Assembly: GCA_002305075.1 (NCBI GenBank)
Contig: DBQC01000019.1
Location: 28,985 to 65,799 of the forward strand
From: Ruminococcaceae bacterium UBA1404
GTDB lineage: Bacteria; Bacillota; Clostridia; Oscillospirales; Ruminococcaceae
Length of the DNA stretch: 36,815 nt
Direction of reading: 5' to 3'
The notes beneath the pieces are model-generated. The model did not search any database. It was not told where the DNA came from and saw nothing but the letters and a program-made list of their open reading frames with translations. The first letter of the stretch is position 1; each line of letters begins with the position of its first letter. The translations under genes and the position numbers were made by a program. Positions 1 through 6,296 of the stretch are shown piece by piece.

Positions 1-122
1 CCCCCCTTCCAAACCTTTCCCCCGTATTGTATGGCAAAGCTTGATGGCAAGCACTGGGGATTCCAAAGGGACTCAGTCCCTTTGGCGGGGTCTTAGGGGC
101 GGAGCCCCTATAAGGTCTTAAG
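1..122. repeat. Modular intergenic repeat, copy A (partial)
   Basis: This stretch has no convincing gene. It carries modules that recur elsewhere: a CTTCCAAACCTTTCCCCCG block, a GGCAAGCACTGGGGATTCC block, a perfect hairpin with arms CCAAAGGGACT (63-73) and AGTCCCTTTGG (75-85), and a GGGGC-GGAG-CCCC hairpin near 93-109. The same order is seen inverted around 20700-20800. Its final TATAAGGTCTTA module appears inverted near 36730. The left part is cut by the window edge. Confidence 0.75.
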
Positions 123-144
123 CGTTAGCAAGCGCAGGAGGGGA

Positions 145-173
145 GGTACAACAATCCAGTGGACTGTTGTACC
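145..173. other. Inverted repeat in the intergenic region
   Basis: Arms GGTACAACA (145-153) and TGTTGTACC (165-173) are perfect complements. After one A/C mismatch a further TCC/GGA pairing leaves a 3-base AGT loop. No T-tract follows on either strand, so it is not a normal intrinsic terminator. It could be an RNA hairpin or a protein-binding site. Nothing else is recognisable between here and the rplA terminator. Confidence 0.6.
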
Positions 174-249
174 GTGGGGAACCCTTACCGGGGGCGTGAT
201 GCCCGATTTCAAGCTAACAAAATGCTGCCTCTTGGGCTTTGGGAACCAC

Positions 250-281
250 AAAAAAACCCACCTCTAAGGGTGGGTTTTTTG
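250..281 (-). terminator. Intrinsic terminator after rplA
   Basis: The stem ACCCACC / GGTGGGT surrounds a short loop and is flanked by A6 on one side and T6 on the other, so it can act in both directions. It lies 13 bases beyond the rplA stop codon and closes the ribosomal protein transcript. Confidence 0.9.
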
Positions 282-293
282 TGTTCAGTTTAA

Positions 294-1025
294 TTAGCGG
301 CCGGCGGCCTGCGCCTGAATCTGGTTGAGCATGGCCTGGAACTGGGCGGCATTGATGCGAATGCCGGGGCCCATGGTGGTGGCCAGCGCACAGCTGCGCA
401 CATACTGACCCTTGGCCGCTGCGGGGCGTGCCCGCAGAATGGCCTCCATCAGCGCGTCAAAGTTCTCTCTGAGCTTTTCGGGGCCAAAAGAAACCTTGCC
501 AATGGGGCAGTGGATGATGTTGGTTTTGTCCAGCCGGTACTCAATTTTACCTGCTTTGGCCTCGGTGACGGCCCGGGCCACATCGGGGGTAACGGTGCCG
601 GCCTTGGGGTTGGGCATGAGGCCCCGGGGGCCAAGAATCCTACCCAGACGGCCCACCACGCCCATCATGTCGGGGCTGGCGATGACCACATCAAAGTCCA
701 GCCAACCTTCGGACTGGATTTTCTGTGCCAAATCCTCGGCGCCCACAAACTCGGCGCCGGCGGCCTTGGCCTCGGCCTCTTTTTCGGGCTTGCAGAACAC
801 CAGAACCCGCACCGATTTACCGGTGCCGTTGGGCAGCACCACGGCGCCCCGCACCTGCTGGTCGGCGTGGCGGGAGTCTACGCCCAGACGCACATGCATC
901 TCCACAGTCTCGTCGAACTTGGCCTTGGCGGTCTGGATGCAGAGGGCAATGGCCTCGTCGGTTTCGTATTGCCGAAGTTTATCAATGAGCTTTGCGCTCT
1001 CTTTATATTGCTTACCGCGTTTCAT
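294..1025 (-). CDS. rplA: Ribosomal protein L1
   Basis: The product is 243 residues and belongs to the large-subunit protein uL1, which binds 23S rRNA at the L1 stalk and often represses its own mRNA. The family signature is visible in the middle: DVVIASPDMMGVVGRLGRIL followed by GPRGLMPNPKAGTVTPDV. The N-terminus (MKRGKQYKESAKLID) fits normal L1 proteins. It is the last gene of rpmG-secE-nusG-rplK-rplA, 56 bases after rplK, and a terminator follows. The rplJ-rplL pair that usually comes next in Firmicutes is not here. Identity is certain from sequence alone. Confidence 0.98.
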   Translation of the reverse strand: MKRGKQYKESAKLIDKLRQYETDEAIALCIQTAKAKFDETVEMHVRLGVDSRHADQQVRGAVVLPNGTGKSVRVLVFCKPEKEAEAKAAGAEFVGAEDLAQKIQSEGWLDFDVVIASPDMMGVVGRLGRILGPRGLMPNPKAGTVTPDVARAVTEAKAGKIEYRLDKTNIIHCPIGKVSFGPEKLRENFDALMEAILRARPAAAKGQYVRSCALATTMGPGIRINAAQFQAMLNQIQAQAAGR

Positions 1026-1081
1026 TTACCTAAAAATCCTCCTTGAGTGGTTAATAGCGGAATGATCCTCCCACCGGGGGG

Positions 1082-1507
1082 TCAGTCGATGACTTCTACG
1101 CCCATGCTGCGGGCGGTGCCGGCGATCATGGACATGGCGCTTTCCAGATCGGCGGCATTGAGATCGACCATTTTCTGTTCGGCGATCTTTTTCACCTGCT
1201 CGCGGGTAATTTTGCCTATCTTGGTTTTGTTGGGCTCGCCCGAGCCGCTTTCGATACCAATGGCCTTTTTAATCAGGATGGGGGCAGGGGGGGTCTTGGT
1301 GATAAAGCTGATGGAGCGGTCGGCATAGACCGTGATGACCACCGGAATGATCAGGCCAATGTCGTTTTTGGTACGCTCGTTAAACTCTTTGGTAAAAGCC
1401 ACAATGTTAACACCGTGCTGGCCGAGAGCCGGACCCACAGGGGGGGCCGGAGTGGCCTTTCCGGCGGGGATTTGCAGCTTGATATAGCCAATTACTTTTT
1501 GAGCCAT
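1082..1507 (-). CDS. rplK: Ribosomal protein L11
   Basis: This 141-residue product is uL11, which binds the GTPase-associated region of 23S rRNA and is needed for the stringent response through RelA. The N-terminal IKLQIPAGKATPAPPVGPAL segment and the GQHGVNIVAFTKEFN segment are diagnostic. The C-terminal KIAEQKMVDLNAADLESAMS region matches the rRNA-binding domain and ends in the usual GTARSMGVEV. Length is normal for the family. It sits between nusG (132 bases upstream) and rplA. An AGAGAGGTGC stretch ahead of the ATG can act as ribosome binding site. Confidence 0.98.
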   Translation of the reverse strand: MAQKVIGYIKLQIPAGKATPAPPVGPALGQHGVNIVAFTKEFNERTKNDIGLIIPVVITVYADRSISFITKTPPAPILIKKAIGIESGSGEPNKTKIGKITREQVKKIAEQKMVDLNAADLESAMSMIAGTARSMGVEVID

Positions 1508-1544
1508 GTTTTGTTTGCACCTCTCTCATATTTGTGGTAAGACC

Positions 1545-1586
1545 GGGAGTGGCACACTCCCTCCCACCGGCCGCATGAAGGCGGCC
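1545..1586. other. Two hairpins between nusG and rplK
   Basis: The unusually long 132-base gap between nusG and rplK holds two perfect inverted repeats: GGGAGTG/CACTCCC (1545-1551 and 1555-1561) and GGCCGC/GCGGCC (1569-1574 and 1581-1586). In the transcript neither is followed by a U-tract, so they look like intercistronic RNA structure (processing, stability or partial attenuation) and not a terminator. The function is inferred. Confidence 0.55.
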
Positions 1587-1639
1587 TTGTTTATCGCGCA
1601 TGGGGTGCGCGGCCTGTCCGCCAAAAGCGGAAAGAAAAA

Positions 1640-2161
1640 CTACTGAACGGGCTGAACCTGCTCGAGGGTCAGCTCCACCGGCACATCCTTGCCCATCATG
1701 GACACGGTGACACGCACCTGGTTTTTGTCGGTGTCTATCTCCTCTACCCGGCCCACAAAGCCGGCGAGATAGCCCTCGGCAATCTGCACCGAATCGCCCA
1801 CCTCAAAGTTCACGATAATCTCGCGCTTTTCAACGCCCATGCGGGCGACTTCCTCGTCGGTGAGGGGAACGGGCTTGGGACCGGGGCCCACAAAGCCGGT
1901 GACGCCCCGAATGTTGCGCACCACATACCAGGTCTCGTCGGTCATGACCATTTTAATCAGCACATAGCCGGGGTAAATTTTGCGCTCGACCTCTCGGGTC
2001 TTATTATCCTTAATTTCGGTGACCATTTCGGTGGGCACCTTAATTTCCTGGATAAGGTCGGACATTTGGCGGTTTTCCACCGCATTGCCGATGCTTGTGG
2101 CTACTTTATTCTCGTAGCCCGAGTAGGTATGAATCACATACCAGCGTGCTGCGTCTGTCAT
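1640..2161 (-). CDS. nusG: Transcription termination/antitermination protein NusG
   Basis: The product is about 173 residues from the ATG at 2161 (MTDAARWYVIHTYSGYENKV). A GTG three codons earlier is possible but has no better ribosome binding site, and family members start like the ATG form. NusG binds RNA polymerase through its N-terminal NGN domain and affects pausing, Rho and ribosome coupling. The NGN core shows KIYPGYVLIKM and VRNIRGVTGFVGPGPKPVPL. The C-terminal KOW domain shows VGDSVQIAEGYLAGFVGRVEEID. It follows secE by 12 bases, the classic arrangement. Confidence 0.97.
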   Translation of the reverse strand: MTDAARWYVIHTYSGYENKVATSIGNAVENRQMSDLIQEIKVPTEMVTEIKDNKTREVERKIYPGYVLIKMVMTDETWYVVRNIRGVTGFVGPGPKPVPLTDEEVARMGVEKREIIVNFEVGDSVQIAEGYLAGFVGRVEEIDTDKNQVRVTVSMMGKDVPVELTLEQVQPVQ

Positions 2162-2173
2162 GGCTAACACGCC

Positions 2174-2398
2174 CTAAACGCCCAGGTTGATCAGGGTTTT
2201 AACCAGCCAGGTAAGCACAGCGTCGAAGCCGCTGACCACCGTGGCCGATACCAACACCACACCAAGAACCACCAGTGTGTTGTTGATAACCTGCTTTTTT
2301 GAGGGCCATACAACCTTTTTAAGCTCACCGCGCATATCCCGCAGGTAGCGCGATACTCTTGTAAAGATGCCGGGCTTGCCCTCTTGTTGGGTCGCCAT
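2174..2398 (-). CDS. secE: Preprotein translocase subunit SecE
   Basis: This 74-residue protein is the single-span Firmicutes type of SecE, the clamp around SecY in the Sec translocon. The conserved amphipathic region RYLRDMRGELKKVVWPSKKQ is followed by one hydrophobic segment (about residues 40-70, NTLVVLGVVLVSATVVSGFD). It has an ATG start and lies between rpmG (20 bases upstream) and nusG. The order rpmG-secE-nusG is typical and supports the call. Confidence 0.97.
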   Translation of the reverse strand: MATQQEGKPGIFTRVSRYLRDMRGELKKVVWPSKKQVINNTLVVLGVVLVSATVVSGFDAVLTWLVKTLINLGV

Positions 2399-2418
2399 GG
2401 GTTGGCACCTTCCTTTCG

Positions 2419-2568
2419 TTACTTGGTTTCGCGGTGAACCGTGTGTTTGCGGCAGAAGCGGCAGTATTTGTTAAACTCCAGTCTGCCCTCGTTGGTCTTT
2501 CGGTTTTTCGTGGTGTTGTAGTTGCGCTGTTTGCATTCTGTACACGCAAGGGTTACTTTAACTCGCAT
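2419..2568 (-). CDS. rpmG: Ribosomal protein L33
   Basis: This short gene encodes 49 residues starting MRVKVTLACTECKQRNY and ending VHRETK. It is bL33 of the large subunit. Cys9, Cys12, Cys36 and Cys39 form two CxxC pairs, so this is the zinc-binding (C+) form; Firmicutes often keep a second zinc-free paralog that is swapped in under zinc limitation. A strong AGGAGG precedes the ATG. It is the first gene of the secE-nusG-rplK-rplA transcript, about 120 bases downstream of a promoter. Confidence 0.95.
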   Translation of the reverse strand: MRVKVTLACTECKQRNYNTTKNRKTNEGRLEFNKYCRFCRKHTVHRETK

Positions 2569-2594
2569 ATCGGCACCTCCTATTATTGGATTGG

Positions 2595-2623
2595 GCCGCC
2601 TGTATCCGGTGGGACACGGCGGC
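2595..2623 (-). promoter_or_regulatory. Hairpin in the rpmG leader
   Basis: Between the promoter and rpmG the transcript can fold GCCGCC (complement of 2618-2623) against GGCGGC (complement of 2595-2600), with an inner TGTCC/GGATA stem. It has no U-tract. It may be leader structure for regulation of the ribosomal protein operon; the role is inferred. Confidence 0.45.
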
Positions 2624-2696
2624 TGTTAGCCTCCCTCGTTGCCAATTTTTGTAAGCGATTTTACGCACAAAAAATAAGCCCTTTTGAGGTAGCATC

Positions 2697-2725
2697 ATCT
2701 TAGCACATCCCCCGCCCTGCGTCAA
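2697..2725 (-). promoter_or_regulatory. Sigma-A-type promoter for rpmG operon
   Basis: On the minus strand a -35 TTGACG (2720-2725) is separated by exactly 17 bases from a -10 TAAGAT (2697-2702). The predicted start near 2690 gives a leader of about 120 nucleotides before rpmG. Confidence 0.8.
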
Positions 2726-2772
2726 GGGTTAAAGGAGATTTATAACAGGTGCATCCAAGCTCTTAAAATGCC

Positions 2773-2797
2773 AGCGGCCGCCCGGAGGGCGGCCGCT
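2773..2797 (-). terminator. Hairpin after cold-shock gene
   Basis: Arms AGCGGCCGCCC (2773-2783) and GGGCGGCCGCT (2787-2797) pair perfectly around a 3-base loop, 18 bases past the cspA stop. Only a short T-rich stretch follows (CATTTTAAGAG), so termination is likely but relies on the very strong stem. Confidence 0.75.
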
Positions 2798-2814
2798 TAA
2801 GAGTTTAGGATTAG

Positions 2815-3030
2815 TTACTCGGCAATGCTCACATTGACAGCGCGCATTTTGCTGGAATCCTTGGGATCGGGCTCGACATCGTAAACCACCTTCTGCCCCT
2901 CGTTGAGGGTGCGGAAACCGGAGGTCTGGATGGCCGAGAAGTGCACGAACACATCGCCGCCGCCGTTGTCGTCAGAGATGAAGCCGAAGCCTTTGTCCGC
3001 GTTGAACCATTTAACAGTACCGTTGTGCAT
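2815..3030 (-). CDS. Cold-shock protein (CspA family)
   Basis: The product is 71 residues, a single cold-shock OB-fold domain that binds single-stranded RNA/DNA as an RNA chaperone. MHNGTVKWFNADKGFGFIS contains the RNP1 motif KGFGFI, and DVFVHFSAI is RNP2. The start at 3030 is chosen because GGAGG lies 7 bases ahead; an in-frame upstream ATG has no such site and lies in the leader. It is transcribed alone from a consensus promoter, with a leader of about 120 nucleotides containing a large inverted repeat, as is typical for cold-regulated csp mRNAs. Which paralog it is (cspA, cspB, cspD) cannot be told. Confidence 0.96.
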   Translation of the reverse strand: MHNGTVKWFNADKGFGFISDDNGGGDVFVHFSAIQTSGFRTLNEGQKVVYDVEPDPKDSSKMRAVNVSIAE

Positions 3031-3079
3031 TATAGAGCCTCCAAAAAATAAAATATTTATATGTCTGGACAATCAAAAA

Positions 3080-3130
3080 CACATGTTTTTATAAACCATC
3101 GCCAGGGCCAATGACTTACAAAAACATGTG
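3080..3130 (-). promoter_or_regulatory. Large inverted repeat in the cspA-type leader
   Basis: Perfect 11-base arms CACATGTTTTT (3080-3090) and AAAAACATGTG (3120-3130) are separated by 29 bases. Imperfect outer complementarity (TGTCTGG near 3062 and CCAGATAT near 3143) could extend the fold. It lies in the transcribed leader of the cold-shock gene, where a temperature-dependent RNA fold would be expected. The structural role is inferred. Confidence 0.65.
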
Positions 3131-3158
3131 AGACAATGAACACCAGATATATGATTGT

Positions 3159-3188
3159 ATTATAGCATGCCCCAAGAGCTGCTGTCAA
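3159..3188 (-). promoter_or_regulatory. Consensus promoter of the cold-shock gene
   Basis: The -35 is a perfect TTGACA (3183-3188) and the -10 a perfect TATAAT (3159-3164) with an 18-base spacer that ends in the extended TGC. It is one of the strongest promoters in the window, and predicts a start near 3152. Confidence 0.9.
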
Positions 3189-3192
3189 TACA

Positions 3193-3216
3193 GGGCGACA
3201 AATATATTTGTCGCCC
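3193..3216. promoter_or_regulatory. Perfect 24-base palindrome next to a promoter
   Basis: The half-site GGGCGACAAATA (3193-3204) is followed directly by its exact reverse complement (3205-3216). It ends four bases upstream of the cspA -35 box and lies 30 bases past the EAL-HDOD stop codon. It can be the terminator of the EAL-HDOD gene (a weak T-tract follows) or an operator for the cold-shock promoter. Confidence 0.65.
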
Positions 3217-3246
3217 AATTCGACAAAAAAATCATGAACAAATAGG

Positions 3247-4530
3247 CTATTTTGCCCCGGCAGAAACGGCCGGATGGTCGGCCTCGGCGGCGGCCTCCTC
3301 CTCGTCGATGCTGTGGAGCAGGTCGTGGTACCAGCCCATGGCGTCTACAAAGGCGGCGCTCAGCTGGTCCACCGTCACCCCTGCCCGAATCAGCATGAAG
3401 GATACGGCGTCCCAATCGGCCCGCTCGTAAACATAAATCAGTTCCATCACCTGCGCAAGCTCGCCGGTGCGGTCGAGCAAAGCCTGGCGCACCCGATTGT
3501 CCACGGCCACTTCGGCCAGCGCCTCGGCCATGGGCTTTTCGAGGATGATGTCCAGCAGCGAAAACAGCCCCACCATAAACAGATGATGGGAAAATACCCC
3601 AAGCCCAAAGGCACGGGCCAGATTTTCGGCAAACTTGGCCCGCACCAGCGACAGCTTGGTAATCTCGCCGGGGCGGTCCTCGGCCAGACCGACCGATATG
3701 GCCACGGTAGCCCAGCGGCGCACCTCGCGCTGACCCAGAATGGCCACGGCGCTCATAATCGATTCAACCTTGTTCCGCCGGCGCAGTGGCCCGTTGTTGA
3801 TAAAGCGCAGAAGCGAAATGGTGAGATAGGGGTCCCGCTCGATGATGCGGGCAATGTCCTGCAGCTCAAAGTCCTCGGTGTTGACCATATTCAGCAGCTG
3901 CAGTGCGTTCATTTTAACCGGCGACAGTCGGCTGGTGCCCGCCGTGATGGGCCGGTTGTAAAAGTCGCCCGAAAACAGCGCATTGCTGCCCACGCTCAGA
4001 CGGTCGAATGTGGCCCGGTCGGGCACGGCATCCACCACCACCCGCACCGAGCCCAGCTTTTCGGCCAAGCGGTACCAGGTGTCGAAGTAGCTGTCCTGGC
4101 AGTTTAATATGATGTAGTCGGCCAGGGGCAGCAGCCGGCTGGCCAACCCGTCGGGGGGAAAGCCGTCCAGCGCAATCAGATAGCCCCGCTCTTTAAGCAT
4201 ACGGCAGCGACTTAGCAGGTTGGCGGTGATGTTGGTGTCTCCGGGCAGCGTACACACAAGGCGCCGAGGCTCCAAATCGATGTGCAGCGGAAAGCCGGTA
4301 AGCAGCTGCAAGGCATTGGCGTTTACAAACAGCGGCTTGTCCAGCGCAAAGGGCTCTACCCCCATCTGCTCAATCAGGTCAAGACCGGGGGAAAGCAGCG
4401 ACTCGCTCACCCGCCTAAAGTCGCCGCTGGCAAGGCCCATGGTGGTCTCGCCGCTGCGGTCGCGCAGCCGATAAGCCTGAACGGCCATCCGAGCGTCAAA
4501 CAAGGGCACCGATACGATAAACACCTTCAT
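3247..4530 (-). CDS. EAL and HDOD domain signalling protein (YuxH-like)
   Basis: The protein is about 427 residues. The N-terminal half resembles an EAL (c-di-GMP phosphodiesterase) domain but is degenerate: the position of the catalytic EAL/ELL motif reads AYRL (residues 19-22), and the later metal and substrate motifs (LIALDGF, ADYIILNCQD) lack the usual acidic/lysine pattern. The C-terminal half is an HDOD domain (LQLLNMVNTEDFELQDIARI, then IERDPYLTISLLRFINN, then AILGQREVRRWATVA), a regulatory relative of HD phosphohydrolases. The start at 4530 is chosen because GGTGAG lies just ahead; a GTG five codons upstream has no site. No operon partner. It is probably a non-enzymatic signalling protein acting by protein contact; target unknown. 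Confidence 0.88.
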   Translation of the reverse strand: MKVFIVSVPLFDARMAVQAYRLRDRSGETTMGLASGDFRRVSESLLSPGLDLIEQMGVEPFALDKPLFVNANALQLLTGFPLHIDLEPRRLVCTLPGDTNITANLLSRCRMLKERGYLIALDGFPPDGLASRLLPLADYIILNCQDSYFDTWYRLAEKLGSVRVVVDAVPDRATFDRLSVGSNALFSGDFYNRPITAGTSRLSPVKMNALQLLNMVNTEDFELQDIARIIERDPYLTISLLRFINNGPLRRRNKVESIMSAVAILGQREVRRWATVAISVGLAEDRPGEITKLSLVRAKFAENLARAFGLGVFSHHLFMVGLFSLLDIILEKPMAEALAEVAVDNRVRQALLDRTGELAQVMELIYVYERADWDAVSFMLIRAGVTVDQLSAAFVDAMGWYHDLLHSIDEEEAAAEADHPAVSAGAK

Positions 4531-4649
4531 TGTCTCACCGTCCAACAGGAATTTACAAAAAATAAGGTATGTCGCCTCTCATTGTAGAGCAAAAGCCTTA
4601 AAAATGCAACGGCCAGCGCCACTTCTTGCAGACTCGGGCGGCCCTGCGC

Positions 4650-4678
4650 TTGTCAGCGCCCGGGTGCGGGTGTATAAT
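4650..4678 (+). promoter_or_regulatory. Promoter of the metF-metH operon
   Basis: A -35 TTGTCA (4650-4655), 17-base spacer and perfect -10 TATAAT (4673-4678) lie about 45 bases before the metF RBS. The leader is too short for an S-box/SAM riboswitch. Confidence 0.8.
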
Positions 4679-4730
4679 AATACAATTATAGCATTAAAAA
4701 TGCAGCAACAACCCCAAAGGAGGCGTTTGC

Positions 4731-5591
4731 ATGGATATTGGTGCACTGTTTAAGAAAAAGCCCTGTGTATTTGCTTTGGAGGTGTTTCCCCCCAAGCGGG
4801 ATTCCCGGGTCGAGAGTGTATATAACACCCTCGATAAGCTCGGGGAGCTGCCCTTTGACTATGTAAGCGTCACCTACAGCGCCGGCGGCAGCGGAAACCG
4901 GGCCTATACCGGCGAGATTGCCCGCTATCTTAAGGACAAAATCGGCATCGAGCCGCTGCCCCATCTCACCTGCCTGTCCTCATCGAGGCAGGAGGTGGCC
5001 GAGGAGCTCGAGGGGCTGGCCGCCTCCGGCATTAAAAACATATTGGCGCTGCGGGGCGACCGAAATCCCAGCGCCCCGCCCCGGGAGGACTACCGCTATG
5101 CCAGCGACCTGATTGCCGACATCACGGCCGACGGGCGCTTTTACATCGCCGCCGCCTGCTACGCCGAGGGCCACCCCGAAAGCCCCAGCCCCGAGGCCGA
5201 CATCGAGGCCCTAGCACGCAAAATAGAGGCCGGAGCCGGCCATCTGGTCAGCCAGCTGTTTTTCGACAACGGGCGCTATTACCGCTTTTTAAGCCGCCTG
5301 CGCAAGCGGGGCATCACCTGCCCGGTGGAGGCCGGGGTCATGCCGGTGGTGCGGCCCGAGCAGCTCTCCCGCACGCTGGCGCTCTCGTCGGCCAGTCTGC
5401 CCGCCGACTTCTCCAAGCTGCTGGCCCGGTACGAGGGGGATCCCCAGGGCTTTTTCGACGCCGGAATCGACTATGCCTCCCGCCAGATTCGCGACCTCAT
5501 CGAGGGCGGGGCCGACGGCATTCACCTCTATGCCATGAACCGCCCCTCGGTGGCCCGGCGCATTTACGAGAATATTGCCGACCTGCTTTAG
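4731..5591 (+). CDS. metF: Methylenetetrahydrofolate reductase
   Basis: The 286-residue product reduces 5,10-methylene-THF to 5-methyl-THF, the methyl donor for methionine synthase. The TIM-barrel signatures are present: FALEVFPPKRD at the N-terminus (residues 14-24), HLTCLSSSR, then IKNILALRGDRNP, and in the C-terminal part AGAGHLVSQLFFDN. Length equals bacterial MetF. AGGAGG precedes the ATG. The gene leads an operon with the MetH reactivation protein (12 bases later) and metH, so the product feeds directly into the next enzyme. In acetogenic Clostridia a MetF can also serve the Wood-Ljungdahl pathway, but the metH neighbours point to methionine synthesis. Confidence 0.95.
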   Translation: MDIGALFKKKPCVFALEVFPPKRDSRVESVYNTLDKLGELPFDYVSVTYSAGGSGNRAYTGEIARYLKDKIGIEPLPHLTCLSSSRQEVAEELEGLAASGIKNILALRGDRNPSAPPREDYRYASDLIADITADGRFYIAAACYAEGHPESPSPEADIEALARKIEAGAGHLVSQLFFDNGRYYRFLSRLRKRGITCPVEAGVMPVVRPEQLSRTLALSSASLPADFSKLLARYEGDPQGFFDAGIDYASRQIRDLIEGGADGIHLYAMNRPSVARRIYENIADLL

Positions 5592-5603
5592 GAGGAGACC
5601 GCT

Positions 5604-6296
5604 GTGGAGCTAAGCCCCCTGCCCCGGCCCGACCGCCGGGACCTGCTCAGCCTGCTGGGCTACGGCCAAACCCGGCCCGACCCGGCCACCGAAGCCGCGC
5701 TGAGCCGAGCTGAAGACACCGTGCGCACCGTCGCCCGCCCCCGGTATATCTACCGGATTTTTGCGCTGGGTCGGCAGCCTTTGTCGCTGCTGCCGACGGG
5801 GCCGGTTCTGTCTGGAGAGGACATTGCCCGGCACCTGAGCGGCTGCCACAGCTGCGCCGTGCTCATCCTCACTTTGGGGCCGGGGGTCGAGCGGGCTATC
5901 CGGGCTGCCGGCGCTGCCGACGCCGCCATGGGGCTTATGACCGACGCCGCCGCCTCGGCCCTCACCGAGGCCTGCGCCGACGCCGCCGAGACCATTCTGC
6001 GCCGGGAGGTGGCGGAGCAGGGGCTCTATCTCACCGGTCGGTTTTCGCCGGGTTACGGTGACCTGCCCCTGTCTTTGCAGCCCGAACTGCTGCGGATAAC
6101 CGGAAGCGCCCGCGCCATCGGCCTCACGGTGAGCCCAAGCCATATTCTGCTGCCCCGAAAGAGCATCACGGCGCTGCTGGGGCTGGCCCACCACCCGGTA
6201 ACGGGGCATCTGGCCGGCTGCGAGGGCTGCGCCATTAAAGAGAGCTGCCAAAAACGACAAAGAGGAGAGCCTTGCCATGGGATGGACCCTACCTAA
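5604..6296 (+). CDS. Stand-alone MetH reactivation-domain protein
   Basis: The 230-residue product starts with GTG, with AGGAGG overlapping the metF stop codon. It resembles the AdoMet-binding activation domain of cobalamin-dependent methionine synthase: the C-terminal half has ITGSARAIGLTVSPSHILLP, the region that in E. coli MetH binds AdoMet for reductive remethylation of oxidised cob(II)alamin. The tail has four cysteines (CEGCAIKESC and GEPC), of unknown meaning. It overlaps metH by 20 bases, so the two are translationally coupled. metH here ends after the B12 domain, so this protein probably supplies the missing activation function in trans. Confidence 0.88.
   Translation: MELSPLPRPDRRDLLSLLGYGQTRPDPATEAALSRAEDTVRTVARPRYIYRIFALGRQPLSLLPTGPVLSGEDIARHLSGCHSCAVLILTLGPGVERAIRAAGAADAAMGLMTDAAASALTEACADAAETILRREVAEQGLYLTGRFSPGYGDLPLSLQPELLRITGSARAIGLTVSPSHILLPRKSITALLGLAHHPVTGHLAGCEGCAIKESCQKRQRGEPCHGMDPT

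Noticed and set aside
3274..4107. Long open frames antisense to the EAL-HDOD gene, and similar antisense frames across dnaK, metH, hrcA, argS, the beta-helix gene and others
   Set aside because: In GC-rich coding sequence the antisense frames stay open by chance. They have no RBS and low-complexity His/Gly/Arg/Ala composition, and the true genes on the other strand are well-known families.
4679..4730. S-box/SAM or B12 riboswitch ahead of metF-metH
   Set aside because: The promoter leaves only about 45 bases of leader, far too short for either riboswitch, and no conserved core is seen.
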